Counted from the first letter of the stretch, positions 34,759 to 42,828 are shown. The stretch: 64,000 nucleotides of DNA from an uncultured Prevotella sp. (GCA_944320235.1 CALUGQ010000006.1:1-64000); one strand, 5' to 3'. Notes: a model not told the origin generated them from the sequence alone. Translations and numbers: made by a program.

Positions 34759-35772
34759 ATGATAAGAAAAGTAAGTTTCGAGAGCCAGGAGCGCCGCATC
34801 AAGCAAGTGCTGGCCGCTCTCAACGCCAACGGCATAAAAGACATAGAGGAGGCTAACCAGATATGCGAGGACCTTGGCGTTGACCCTTACAAGATTTGCG
34901 AGGACACCCAGGGCATCTGCTTTGAGAACGCCAAGTGGGCTTACGTGTGCGGAGCCGCCATCGCGATAAAGAAAGGCGTGAAGAGCGCCGCCGAGGCCGC
35001 CGAGGCCATAGGCATAGGCCTGCAGAGCTTCTGCATACCCGGCTCTGTGGCCGACGACCGCAAGGTGGGCATAGGCCATGGCAATCTTGCAGCACGCCTG
35101 CTCCGCGAGGAGACAGAGTGCTTCGCCTTCCTGGCCGGCCACGAGTCGTTCGCTGCAGCCGAGGGCGCAATCAAGATTGCCGAAATGGCAAACAAGGTGC
35201 GCCAGAAGCCCTTGCGCACCATCCTCAACGGACTGGGCAAGGACGCTGCCATGATCATCAGCCGCATCAACGGATTTACCTACGTGCAGACCAAGTTCGA
35301 CTACTATACAGGCGAACTGAAGGTTGTGCAGGAGATACCTTACTCTGACGGCCCGCGCGCCAAGGTTAAGTGCTATGGCGCCGACGATGTGCGCGAAGGT
35401 GTGGCCATACTGTGGAAGGAGAACGTCGATGTGTCCATCACGGGCAACTCCACCAACCCCACCCGCTTCCAGCACCCTGTTGCCGGAACATACAAGAAGG
35501 AGCGCGTGCTCGCAGGAAAGCCCTATTTCTCAGTGGCTTCTGGTGGCGGTACGGGCCGCACACTGCACCCCGACAACATGGCAGCAGGCCCAGCATCATA
35601 CGGCATGACCGACACACTCGGACGTATGCACAGCGACGCCCAGTTCGCCGGTTCATCGTCAGTGCCTGCACACGTTGAGATGATGGGCTTCCTCGGCATG
35701 GGCAACAACCCGATGGTTGGCGCCACGGTTGCCGTAGCCGTCACGATAGACATGGCGCTGAACAAGAAATAA
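34759..35772 (+). CDS. GGGtGRT protein
   Basis: The product has 337 residues and carries the signature GGGTGRTLHPDNMAAGPASYGMTDTLGRMHSDAQFAGS from about 258 on, which gives the family its name. It starts with SFESQERRIKQVLAALNANGIKDIEEANQIC. Cysteines lie at 34, 43 and 49 (ICEDLGVDPYKICEDTQGIC), C61 and C93, so metal or cluster binding is possible. It has no signal peptide or membrane segment. The biochemical role is unknown. The gene is preceded by a good Shine-Dalgarno sequence (AAGGAGG, 34742-34748) and followed by a strong terminator, so the two genes form a closed unit. Confidence 0.88.
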   Translation: MIRKVSFESQERRIKQVLAALNANGIKDIEEANQICEDLGVDPYKICEDTQGICFENAKWAYVCGAAIAIKKGVKSAAEAAEAIGIGLQSFCIPGSVADDRKVGIGHGNLAARLLREETECFAFLAGHESFAAAEGAIKIAEMANKVRQKPLRTILNGLGKDAAMIISRINGFTYVQTKFDYYTGELKVVQEIPYSDGPRAKVKCYGADDVREGVAILWKENVDVSITGNSTNPTRFQHPVAGTYKKERVLAGKPYFSVASGGGTGRTLHPDNMAAGPASYGMTDTLGRMHSDAQFAGSSSVPAHVEMMGFLGMGNNPMVGATVAVAVTIDMALNKK

Positions 35773-35814
35773 GCCAAAGAACTTATCTAACGGCAACATA
35801 AAAGCCAAGAAAGC

Positions 35815-35857
35815 AAAGCCGGCAGCCAGTGTACACAAACACATGACTGCCGGCTTT
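35815..35857 (+). terminator. Terminator of the NifU-like/GGGtGRT unit
   Basis: AAAGCCGGCAG (35815-35825) pairs perfectly with CTGCCGGCTTT (35847-35857), followed by AATTTTTC. It may also serve the converging DUF2461 gene. Confidence 0.85.
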
Positions 35858-35881
35858 AATTTTTCAAGGCCGTGCATAAAG

Positions 35882-36580
35882 TCACTCATAGTCGTCTATC
35901 ACCGAGTTCATGAAATCCATCATGGGCTTGCCTGCCTTGAACACGTTCTCCATCTCGTCGAGCCAACCGGTGCCATCGAAGAACCCATCGTCAACACCAT
36001 GCCAGCAACAATAGTCTTTCATGCGCAGATAACCAACGTGCTCATAATCGCGGGGGAAGCCCGTAGGACAGGTCTTCAGCCTCTCCAACCCAAAGCCCTG
36101 CCTGTCATCCCAGCCCGCATCCTCGCCGGCACCGAAGTAAGCAAGGAAAGCCGGGCTCTTTACACACTTTAGCCATTCGCCAGTGTTTGCCATGATTTCA
36201 TTGCGGCACGCAGTGAGCACGTTGGTTGGAAGCCAGTAATTGCCGCAACTGAGCAGGCAGTGGCCAGGTTCAAGGTGGATGTAATAGCCGCCATGGAGGG
36301 CTTTCTTTCCATGGGCAGCGATATATGCCCCAAGGTGGTTCTTGTAAGGCGACTTGTCTTTCGAGAAGCGTGTGTCGCGGTAAAAACGGTAAGTTGCATC
36401 CTTAACAGTAATGTGCGAAACAGTGGGATCGAACATCGAGATGCGGGCTATGGCCTGGCTCACCCCCTCCTCGAAATCGGCACGCACGGCCTCATACTCT
36501 GCCTTATGGCCAAGAAACCATTGCCGGTTGTTGTTTGCCATCAGTTCTGTCAAGAAACCCAATATTCTCTTTGCGTCCAT
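35882..36580 (-). CDS. DUF2461 family protein
   Basis: The product has 232 residues and matches DUF2461 over its whole length: LTELMANNNRQWFLGHKAEYEAVRADFEEGV at the N-terminus, then TYRFYRDTRFSKDKSPYKNHLGAYIA, the GGYYIHLEPGHCLLSCGNYWLP core and KTCPTGFPRDYEHVGYLRMKDYC. The family is widespread and of unknown function. The protein is cytoplasmic by appearance. A promoter box lies ~115 bases upstream; the gene is monocistronic and faces the GGGtGRT terminator. Confidence 0.85.
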   Translation of the reverse strand: MDAKRILGFLTELMANNNRQWFLGHKAEYEAVRADFEEGVSQAIARISMFDPTVSHITVKDATYRFYRDTRFSKDKSPYKNHLGAYIAAHGKKALHGGYYIHLEPGHCLLSCGNYWLPTNVLTACRNEIMANTGEWLKCVKSPAFLAYFGAGEDAGWDDRQGFGLERLKTCPTGFPRDYEHVGYLRMKDYCCWHGVDDGFFDGTGWLDEMENVFKAGKPMMDFMNSVIDDYE

Positions 36581-36694
36581 TATGCTTGATGATTATGTGA
36601 AACATTTGTAAGACCTTGCCATGCCCGACCAGCCATACCGGCGAAACAAAGGCAGTGCCAACATACGCAGCGTAAAGCAACGGCTGGCAAAGTG

Positions 36695-36702
36695 CAAAAT
36701 TA
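36695..36702 (-). promoter_or_regulatory. DUF2461 gene promoter -7 box
   Basis: Minus-strand TAATTTTG fits TAnnTTTG and implies a leader of about 105 bases. Confidence 0.5.
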
Positions 36703-36735
36703 AGGAAAATCATCGGCATTCTCAAATATTTGTGC

Positions 36736-36743
36736 TACTTTTG
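36736..36743 (+). promoter_or_regulatory. nth promoter -7 box
   Basis: TACTTTTG fits TAnnTTTG and ends 7 bases before the ATG at 36751, which predicts a leaderless or nearly leaderless mRNA and rules out the in-frame ATG at 36730. Confidence 0.6.
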
Positions 36744-36750
36744 CGGCATC

Positions 36751-37401
36751 ATGACAAGGAAAGAAAGATACGAGAAAGTACTCGAATACTTCCGCAGGGA
36801 AATGCCGGAAGTGAACACAGAGCTGGAATTCGGCAGCATATTCCAGCTGCTCGTCGCCGTAGTGCTGAGCGCACAGTGCACCGACAAGCGCGTCAACATG
36901 GTAACACCGGGACTTTTCAAGCGATACCCGAGCCCACAAGACATGGCCAGGGCAGAACCGGAAGAGGTCAGAGAGTACATAAGCAGTGTGTCATACCCTA
37001 CAAACAAGGCAAAGCACCTGGTGGGAATGGCACGCGCCATCATGGAAAAGCATGGCGGGGAAGTGCCGTCAGACATGGATTCCCTGCTCGCCCTGCCTGG
37101 TGTAGGCCGCAAGACCGCCAACGTAATCCAGGCGGTCGCTTTCGGCAAACCGGCCATGGCTGTTGACACCCACGTCTTTCGTGTGAGCCACAGGCTTGGC
37201 CTTGTGCCACCGGGCGACAACACTCCGCTTAAAGTGGAACGAACCCTGACAAGACACATCGACAAGGATGACATACCGCAGGCACACCACTGGCTGCTGC
37301 TCCACGGCAGATACATTTGCACAGCGCGCTCACCCCACTGCGAAAAATGCGGGCTACAACATATCTGCCCAAAGCTGATGGACGGGGCGAAACTGGCATA
37401 A
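36751..37401 (+). CDS. nth: Endonuclease III
   Basis: The 216-residue DNA glycosylase/AP lyase removes oxidised pyrimidines in base-excision repair. The helix-hairpin-helix LPGVGRKTANV carries the catalytic Lys121, and Asp139 lies in AVDTHVFRVSHRLGL. The C-terminal Fe-S cluster cysteines have the exact family spacing C190-x6-C197-x2-C200-x5-C206. The length is normal. The start at 36751 (MTRKERYEKV) was preferred because a promoter box lies over the longer alternative. Confidence 0.96.
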   Translation: MTRKERYEKVLEYFRREMPEVNTELEFGSIFQLLVAVVLSAQCTDKRVNMVTPGLFKRYPSPQDMARAEPEEVREYISSVSYPTNKAKHLVGMARAIMEKHGGEVPSDMDSLLALPGVGRKTANVIQAVAFGKPAMAVDTHVFRVSHRLGLVPPGDNTPLKVERTLTRHIDKDDIPQAHHWLLLHGRYICTARSPHCEKCGLQHICPKLMDGAKLA

Positions 37402-37432
37402 CGACACGGCAAACGCAATGCGGCATACAAAC

Positions 37433-37460
37433 AAAGCCATGGCAGCTGCGCCATGGCTTT
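37433..37460. terminator. Bidirectional terminator between nth and the LTxxQ-type gene
   Basis: AAAGCCATGGC and GCCATGGCTTT form a perfect 11-bp stem around a 6-base loop. TTTGCTTGTT follows on plus and TTTGTTTGT on minus, so it can serve both convergent genes. Confidence 0.75.
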
Positions 37461-37510
37461 GCTTGTTGTCTGCAAAACACAAACCTCGTGCTCATCCGTT
37501 TGCCATCACA

Positions 37511-37957
37511 TCATTTCTTGGCTGGCTTTGGCTGGCGGCTGTATTTCTTCAGCATCCGCCTGTGAAACTTGTCCTCTGCCATGATGACATCAAACAGCTT
37601 GCTTGCCGGTATGATGGACATGAACTTATTATGGTAGGTCTGCTGTATTTGCTTAAGCTCCAACTCTAACTGGTCCCGCTTCTGTATTGCCTCACGACAC
37701 CCTTTCTCATTGGTAGGTTTCACGCGTCCCAAACGGCGCATCCTGTTGAACACGACACGCTGCTTCTTTCCCATCTCTTCATAGACAGGAAAGAACTTGG
37801 CCGACTCCTTGGGCGTAAGGCAAGCTTCCTTGGCTATGAACTGCTCCATCTCCGCCTTGAATTCATCGGGCGAAACCCGTGGCCGCTTCTTCTGCGGAAA
37901 GGCCTGCACCATGGCAAACATGGCCACCAATATAATTATTATCCTATTTTTCATCAT
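37511..37957 (-). CDS. Small periplasmic LTxxQ/Spy-like protein of the ECF operon
   Basis: The product has 148 residues with a signal peptide (MMKNRIIIILVAMFAMVQAF). The mature part is helical and charged: SPDEFKAEMEQFIAKEACLTPKESAKFFPVYEEMGKKQRVVFNRMRRLGR, then QKRDQLELELKQIQQTYHNKFMSIIPASKLFDVIMAEDKFHRRMLKKY. The LTPKE(S)-FFPVYEEM block recalls the LTxxQ motif of Spy/CpxP-type periplasmic chaperones and stress sensors, and such genes close ECF sigma operons in Bacteroidales. A chaperone or sensor role is inferred. Confidence 0.6.
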   Translation of the reverse strand: MMKNRIIIILVAMFAMVQAFPQKKRPRVSPDEFKAEMEQFIAKEACLTPKESAKFFPVYEEMGKKQRVVFNRMRRLGRVKPTNEKGCREAIQKRDQLELELKQIQQTYHNKFMSIIPASKLFDVIMAEDKFHRRMLKKYSRQPKPAKK

Positions 37958-38024
37958 TTCAAGTTATAGCTGCAAAGAATCACTAATATCACATGGCTAC
38001 TCCAAAATGCCACCCACATGTGTG

Positions 38025-38408
38025 TCATTCGGCCGATGAGTCAGTTAGGTAAGCATAAATGTCGGCATTGTCAATCATCGCATAATCTGCAAATTCATCG
38101 TCATCAAATTCAAAATTGGAAACAGATGAATGCGCAACCGCCCCATTCCCTGTACCATTAAGGTCTGATGCACCAACATTTGCGAAGTATATCGCAGTAG
38201 AGAAAATGGCGGCACAAAGGCAAGCCGCCGCGGAAACCCAAGCCCAAACCCTGGGCCTATGCGGGCAGACAGGCTTAACCGCCACCTGCGGACGCTCGGG
38301 AAGGCTCTCCATCACTTGCGATGCAAGCCCCTCGAAATAGCCCTCCGGAACCTTGAAAGGGTTCGCCTTGGGCATCTTGCTCCTTAAATATCTTTCCCTG
38401 TTCATCAT
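38025..38408 (-). CDS. Putative anti-sigma factor (single membrane segment)
   Basis: The product has 127 residues. The N-terminal ~50 residues (RSKMPKANPFKVPEGYFEGLASQVMESLPERP) hold the NPFxVPEGYFE motif found in small proteins encoded after ECF sigma genes in Bacteroidales. One membrane helix follows (VWAWVSAAACLCAAIFSTAIYFA, about 54-76) and an acidic outer tail (NFEFDDDEFADYAMIDNADIYAYL). It sits between the sigma gene (42 bases upstream) and the LTxxQ-type gene, so it probably holds the sigma factor at the membrane. Confidence 0.6.
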   Translation of the reverse strand: MMNRERYLRSKMPKANPFKVPEGYFEGLASQVMESLPERPQVAVKPVCPHRPRVWAWVSAAACLCAAIFSTAIYFANVGASDLNGTGNGAVAHSSVSNFEFDDDEFADYAMIDNADIYAYLTDSSAE

Positions 38409-38450
38409 GATTTTCCTTTTATTAATTTGACGAATGGTGATAAGGATAGT

Positions 38451-39005
38451 TTAATCACGTGATTTAAAATAGTCGGATATTTTCTTCACCGCGATATGGT
38501 ATGAAGCTTTAAGGGCTCCCTCTGTTGTGTTGAGCACCTTGCTTATCTCGCTGTATTTCATGTTCTCATAATACCGAAGATTGAATACGGTACGCTGAAC
38601 GTCAGGCAATGACGCTATCACCTCTTGCAGCTGTGCTTCGGTTTCGTCGCCATCAAAATACTTGTCAGCCACCAACATATTGGCAATGCCTGCCTCTTCG
38701 TCTACGCAAATGGTCGCCATGCCTTTCTTCCTCCGCATGAAATCAAGGCTTTCATTGACCGCGATGCGATAAAGCCACGTCGACAGCCTTGAGGCATTGC
38801 GGAATGTATCGAGATGGCTCCATGCCTTTACAAACACGTTTTGCATGACATCGTTGGCATCATCATGCGTAAGCACAATCCGCCTTACCTGCCAGTACAG
38901 CTGCTCGCCATACTGATGCACCGCCATCTCAAAGCCCTTACGTTGCGTTTCGGGGGCTGACAGCAACTTTACTATCTCGCTTTCATTGTTATTTGCCACT
39001 TGCAT
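38451..39005 (-). CDS. ECF-type RNA polymerase sigma factor
   Basis: The product has 184 residues from 39005 (MQVANNNES); an ATG at 39026 would overlap the transpeptidase gene. Region 2 is clear (LYWQVRRIVLTHDDANDVMQNVFVKAWSHLDTFRNASRLSTWLYRIAVNESLDFMRR), as is region 4 (LQEVIASLPDVQRTVFNLRYYENMKYSEISKVLNTTEGALKASYHIAVKKI). There is no sigma-1 or sigma-3 region, as in all ECF factors. It heads a sigma/anti-sigma/LTxxQ set, and its upstream neighbour is an L,D-transpeptidase on the same strand, so an envelope-stress regulon is plausible. Confidence 0.93.
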   Translation of the reverse strand: MQVANNNESEIVKLLSAPETQRKGFEMAVHQYGEQLYWQVRRIVLTHDDANDVMQNVFVKAWSHLDTFRNASRLSTWLYRIAVNESLDFMRRKKGMATICVDEEAGIANMLVADKYFDGDETEAQLQEVIASLPDVQRTVFNLRYYENMKYSEISKVLNTTEGALKASYHIAVKKISDYFKSRD

Positions 39006-39018
39006 AATATTTGACGGC

Positions 39019-40599
39019 CTACTCAACCAATAGTTTAATGCTACCGTAAATCACATCATCATAGCCATATATGTCTGGATATGTGCGCAGCTTGCCTGTC
39101 TCGTCAGGGTATATTGTATAATACAGCAGGTAGATGGGAACGCAAGGCTCCACTCGCAAAGACCTCACCAACCTCATTTCGCCGCCTTCATTCTCGGCGA
39201 CAAACCTCTTGCCGCGGCGTGTCTCGGGCTCAAGCCCCATGGATATGCGCAACTTGTCGAGTGCCCAGTCGTCCGCACCGTCAAGCAAGAACTCTGCAAG
39301 CTCAAACGGCTTCTGCACCCTTACACAACCGTGGGAGACGCTGCGCACACTCCTGCCGAACACGCCCTTGCTCGATGTGTCGTGCAGGAATACGGAAAAA
39401 TCGTTGGCGAAACGGAAGATTATCCTTCCCAGTGAGTTGCCCTCACCACCCTCCTGGACTACGCGGTAATCGCCGCTGAGCAACATCTCTTCAGTCACTT
39501 CTGCCTGGTCAACACGCTCCCCACTGCTGCGCTCCACAACATAATAACGATTGCGGCTGAAATAAGAAGTGTCTGTTGCCCTTGGGGCTATGTCATCTCG
39601 CGTGATGCTCATGGGGATGTTCCACACCGGGTTTACGTCCATGCGCTCCACACAGCTGACGAGCAATGGTGTCTTCGTCTTCCGCGCGCCACAGCCGACA
39701 CGCATATCGAGCAGTGAGTCGCCTCCATGGGCATACAAGTGGAATGCCGGTATGTTCACCACGACGCGCCTGCCGCTCTTGTTCACCGGCTCCTTGAGCC
39801 GCCACCTGCAGCGTTCCATGTTGCAGAGCACGGCCACGCGCTCCTTGCCTGTGGCTGTTACAAGCCTGCGCTGCAACGCAGCGTACATTGTGTCGCGCGG
39901 CGCCAGGCCCGCGAGCATGGCACTGACGCCCCCCGCCATGCCGTTAAGCACACTGTCTGCATAATCTCTGCCAGGGTGCTCTATGTCTATGGCGAACAGG
40001 GTCTTGTATCTCGTGGCACGCGTTTTTCCGTTTCCATCTATCGTGTCAACCTTGTTCAGCACGACCGAAGGGTTTACAAACCCGAAACGCATGCCGACAA
40101 CGTAACGGAAACAAGCCATGGTGAGATGGTACTCAAGCCGCCCCAGCACCTTGCTTGCCGTGTTATCACCTCCGTCAAAGTCGAGATTGCGTGCGCGCTG
40201 CAGGTCTCGCTCAATCTCATCAACGAAAAATGAGCGCATGGAAAAACCGGCATCGCCCACCGACCTAAGGGTTGACAGCAGTGTGTCGGCCCTCAAGTCT
40301 ACGCCTTTACGGTCAATCCACATATAACGGCCACCGCCAAGGTAGTGGTTGACGGCAAACCTGTCGCCGGTAAAAACCGGCCTGGCTGAATAGCAAAGCC
40401 CCTCGACAGTTGCCCTTATCTCGCTTTCGTCCAATACGAAAGCAGGCGTTCTCAAACCTGAAAACGCCTCCATTGTCAAGTCCTTGTTTACGTTGGGCTC
40501 CTTTGAGTCGCAGCATGCCAGCAGCAAGGCGACTATGCATGCGACGGCTAACGGATGGTAACCTTTCTCACCACGTTGCCTACCTTTAATATGTAGCAA
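39019..40599 (-). CDS. L,D-transpeptidase, YcbB/LdtD-like lipoprotein
   Basis: The 526-residue enzyme makes 3-3 cross-links in peptidoglycan or attaches proteins to it. The N-terminus (GYHPLAVACIVALLLACC) is a lipoprotein-like signal. A large N-terminal region (residues ~50-290) with MWIDRKGVDLRADTLLSTLRSVGDAGF resembles the scaffold of LdtD-type enzymes. The catalytic YkuD domain holds IPAFHLYAHGGDSLLDMRVGCGARKTKTPL and HDTSSKGVFGRSVRSVSHGCVRVQ, with catalytic Cys425. The gene overlaps the end of the miniature secreted-protein gene by 52 bases, and its stop lies 14 bases before the sigma start, so one transcript may cover all five genes. Confidence 0.9.
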   Translation of the reverse strand: MLHIKGRQRGEKGYHPLAVACIVALLLACCDSKEPNVNKDLTMEAFSGLRTPAFVLDESEIRATVEGLCYSARPVFTGDRFAVNHYLGGGRYMWIDRKGVDLRADTLLSTLRSVGDAGFSMRSFFVDEIERDLQRARNLDFDGGDNTASKVLGRLEYHLTMACFRYVVGMRFGFVNPSVVLNKVDTIDGNGKTRATRYKTLFAIDIEHPGRDYADSVLNGMAGGVSAMLAGLAPRDTMYAALQRRLVTATGKERVAVLCNMERCRWRLKEPVNKSGRRVVVNIPAFHLYAHGGDSLLDMRVGCGARKTKTPLLVSCVERMDVNPVWNIPMSITRDDIAPRATDTSYFSRNRYYVVERSSGERVDQAEVTEEMLLSGDYRVVQEGGEGNSLGRIIFRFANDFSVFLHDTSSKGVFGRSVRSVSHGCVRVQKPFELAEFLLDGADDWALDKLRISMGLEPETRRGKRFVAENEGGEMRLVRSLRVEPCVPIYLLYYTIYPDETGKLRTYPDIYGYDDVIYGSIKLLVE

Positions 40600-40862
40600 C
40601 CTTTTGGCACATTAAGTTCAACACGTTGCGACTGAGATTCTATCTTTACCGTGGCCACCTTCCTGCCTGTAAGCGAAACCACCTCCAGCACCATGCCGTC
40701 CGCGCCGGAGATATGCAATGTGCCCCCTTCCACGGATATGTTGATGCTGGCCTGGCATACCTGAGCCACGCTCCCATGGAAAGAGCCCATGGCCACAGCC
40801 CCCAGCGGCACGGACAACGCCGACATCATGGCGAATGCCATTGAAAGTATATATCTCTTCAT
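40548..40862 (-). CDS. Miniature secreted protein consisting of a T9SS-like sorting domain
   Basis: The product has 104 residues. A signal peptide (MKRYILSMAFAMMSALSVPLGAVA) is followed almost directly by a type A sorting-domain pattern: INISVEGGTLHISGADGMVLEVVSLTGRKVATVKI, QRVELNVPKGCYILKVGNVVRKVTIR. In other proteins this module stands at the C-terminus of a large exported cargo; here only ~25 residues separate it from the signal. The start at 40862 fits the promoter box at 40881-40888. It overlaps the transpeptidase gene, so their products are probably made together. It may be a relic of a larger gene or a small surface/T9SS-related factor. Confidence 0.65.
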   Translation of the reverse strand: MKRYILSMAFAMMSALSVPLGAVAMGSFHGSVAQVCQASINISVEGGTLHISGADGMVLEVVSLTGRKVATVKIESQSQRVELNVPKGCYILKVGNVVRKVTIR

Positions 40863-40880
40863 GTGCTTGCTTTTATTCTG

Positions 40881-40888
40881 CAAATATA
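40881..40888 (-). promoter_or_regulatory. Promoter -7 box of the sorting-domain/transpeptidase unit
   Basis: Minus-strand TATATTTG fits TAnnTTTG and lies 19 bases before the ATG at 40862. Confidence 0.6.
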
Positions 40889-40981
40889 GCAAAAACCGCT
40901 CTAACTGCAAAATTTATTTGCCAAAAAGCACAATATTCCACAAGAAATAACGTTTACGCGCGGCTTTCCCCGCCACCGGCT

Positions 40982-41671
40982 TCACTTCAGGCTGCCGACA
41001 TACCGCCCCAACTCGAATGCCCACAGCTTATAGCCCTGCGGCGACAGGTGCAGCCCGTCGCGCGAAAGCTCGCGGCGCAACGTAGCAGTGCCGCGGCGCA
41101 CAAACCTAGGGTAAAGGTTGATGAAGCTGATGCCGTTGACCCGGCAATGCTCCTCTATCATTGAGTTCACCTCGGCAATCGTGGCAGACTTGCCCGCGAG
41201 CAGCTTCCACCGCCCGTCAGACTCGTCGATGGGCAGCAGGCTCTGCACGTAAAGACGGGTTGACGGCGAACCTTTGCGTATGGCATCTATCAAGCCTTTT
41301 GCCTTTCCTGCCACCTGCTCCGCCGTCAGGCCGTGGCTTATGTCGTTGATGCCTACCATGAGGAATATGGCCTTCGGCCTTCCCGGCAGGATTTGGCCCA
41401 GCCGTGCAGCCATGCCTTCAGCATCGTCACCGATTATGCCGCGGTTCACCACACCATCCACCCCGAGCAGCGCTGACCAGTCGCCCCCATTCTCGGTCAG
41501 GCTGTTGCCCAGCATCACTATGTCGCAACTGTCTATGGCTTCGGCCCGGGCAAACTGCGCCACGCGCTCTGCATAATGGCGGCTTGGGCGGCCGGCTTTG
41601 CCTTGGGCCGGTGCCTGGGCGGCCGCAACCATGGCCGCAATGGCCACGGCGAGCCTGTTCATTACATTCAT
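40982..41671 (-). CDS. Secreted SGNH/GDSL hydrolase
   Basis: The product is 229 residues from 41671 (MNVMNRLAVAIAAMVAAAQAPAQ, a cleavable signal). SGNH blocks: DIVMLGNSLTENGGDW with the catalytic Ser near residue 54, VVNRGIIGDDAEGM, AIFLMVGINDISHGL with the Gly/Asn of blocks II-III, and LSRDGLHLSPQGYKLWA with the catalytic Asp/His. Such enzymes remove acyl groups from glycans or lipids, and platelet-activating-factor-like members are common in Bacteroidales. A promoter box precedes it and the open frame upstream is noise. Confidence 0.85.
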   Translation of the reverse strand: MNVMNRLAVAIAAMVAAAQAPAQGKAGRPSRHYAERVAQFARAEAIDSCDIVMLGNSLTENGGDWSALLGVDGVVNRGIIGDDAEGMAARLGQILPGRPKAIFLMVGINDISHGLTAEQVAGKAKGLIDAIRKGSPSTRLYVQSLLPIDESDGRWKLLAGKSATIAEVNSMIEEHCRVNGISFINLYPRFVRRGTATLRRELSRDGLHLSPQGYKLWAFELGRYVGSLK

Positions 41672-41691
41672 GCCTTTATCCTTTTTGCCTG

Positions 41692-41699
41692 CAAAATTA
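41692..41699 (-). promoter_or_regulatory. SGNH hydrolase promoter -7 box
   Basis: Minus-strand TAATTTTG fits TAnnTTTG and lies 21 bases before the chosen start. Confidence 0.6.
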
Positions 41700-41783
41700 C
41701 ATTTTATGGCCGAATGCCGTGCAGGTTTGCTCTGTTTTTTCTTCGAGTTGGGCTCCTTTTTCATGGAGCTGGGCGCAAAAAAA

Positions 41784-41812
41784 CCGAGGGGATGCACGAT
41801 GCATCCCCTCGG
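41784..41812 (-). terminator. Terminator of the lytic transglycosylase gene
   Basis: A perfect 13-bp stem with a 3-base loop (CCGAGGGGATGCA and its complement) is followed on the minus strand by seven T. Confidence 0.9.
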
Positions 41813-41831
41813 GCTCCTGTCGATATAGAAA

Positions 41832-42260
41832 CTATCTCATGGCTTTCATCACTTTCTCGAAGTAACGCTGCGTCCGCCTGACGCTGTAGTTCATCCCGCC
41901 GTTCCACGAGCGGATGGCTTTCTCCACGTTGTTCGCAGGATTATGGTACGACTGGATGAGGAGGAACATTTCCTTCGACTTTGCCACGCTGAACCTGTCG
42001 GCCAGTGTGAAGCGCTTCTTGCTCTTGCGGCGTTTCAGAATCTGGTTGCATTCCCTCACCAGGATGGGAGTGATCTGCATCGCCCCGCACGAGCTTCCGC
42101 TACGCGCATTTGGGTTTCCATTGCTTTCTACCTCAATTATCGCCTTCATCACCGGTTCCCACTCAAAGTCCGACGAGTTGATGTTACCCTTTGAAAAAAC
42201 CGCGGACGGAACCAACAGTGCCAAGGCGACAACAATAACCTTTGCTATTCTCTTCATCAT
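41832..42260 (-). CDS. Small secreted lysozyme-like/SLT transglycosylase
   Basis: The 142-residue product has a signal peptide (MMKRIAKVIVVALALLVPSAVFS). The SLT-type domain is minimal: MKAIIEVESNGNPNARSGSSCGAMQITPILVRECNQIL, where the Glu of EVESNGNP is the probable catalytic acid and GAMQITP is the family motif. NPANNVEKAIRSWNGGMNY and the C-terminal YFEKVMKAM complete it. It would cut peptidoglycan strands to make room for envelope structures. A TAATTTTG box on the minus strand near 42402-42410 gives a long leader of ~140 bases. Confidence 0.82.
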   Translation of the reverse strand: MMKRIAKVIVVALALLVPSAVFSKGNINSSDFEWEPVMKAIIEVESNGNPNARSGSSCGAMQITPILVRECNQILKRRKSKKRFTLADRFSVAKSKEMFLLIQSYHNPANNVEKAIRSWNGGMNYSVRRTQRYFEKVMKAMR

Positions 42261-42472
42261 TTCTTGTTTTTCGGGCCAGCGGGCATTCTCACATACACGC
42301 CTCCGCAGCTCTCTCTGCCACCACGGAAAGGCCCAGTTACACTACTTGCGCACATCCATCCCACCACGGGATGCTGCGTGCCTTCACTTGATTTTCGGCG
42401 GCAAAATTACAAAAACCACCATTAACAGCCAAAAGTTTTGAAGAAAATTAATACATTTAGCACTCTGCATGG

Positions 42473-42487
42473 TATTGATTATCAATA
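42473..42487. other. AT-rich perfect palindrome
   Basis: TATTGAT-T-ATCAATA is a perfect 15-base dyad in the gene-free stretch 42261-43068. It may be an operator of the divergent unit or chance in AT-rich DNA. Confidence 0.25.
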
Positions 42488-42740
42488 ATTTAAGACTCGA
42501 TTAACGTTTCTGCCCAACTATTGGCAAGGCTGTACGACACGCCCAACGGCCTGACTCGGGCCGCCATTCCGCCCTTGTCCCGTTGCCCATGCCGTGTGCG
42601 CAAACAGCCGTTTGCAGGCATTAATTTCCTTCAAACCAAATCGCTTTCTATGTTCAACGGCAGCCACACGGAAACATACCGAAGAGCATAGAAAACAGAA
42701 GTAGCACTGTCGTGACGGCAGGCAAGACCGCACTGAAATG

Positions 42741-42828
42741 CAGGCCATGTCGTTTTGCTTTCCAAAACAAACCGTTTCGGAGCCCGGAACGGTTCGTTTC
42801 GCAAGCCCAAACGGCCTGTCTTGAAATC
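42741..42828. repeat. 22-bp tandem dyad repeat, array E (4 units)
   Basis: Units start at 42741 (degenerate), 42763, 42785 and 42807. The third has the near-palindromic core CGGAACGGTTCGTTTCG. The array is in the middle of the 0.8-kb gene-free stretch between the transglycosylase gene and the end of rnz; no gene is supported there. Confidence 0.75.

Noticed and set aside
36730..36750. Longer start for nth (MCYFCGI...)
   Set aside because: A consensus promoter box overlaps this extension, and the extension is not part of the family.
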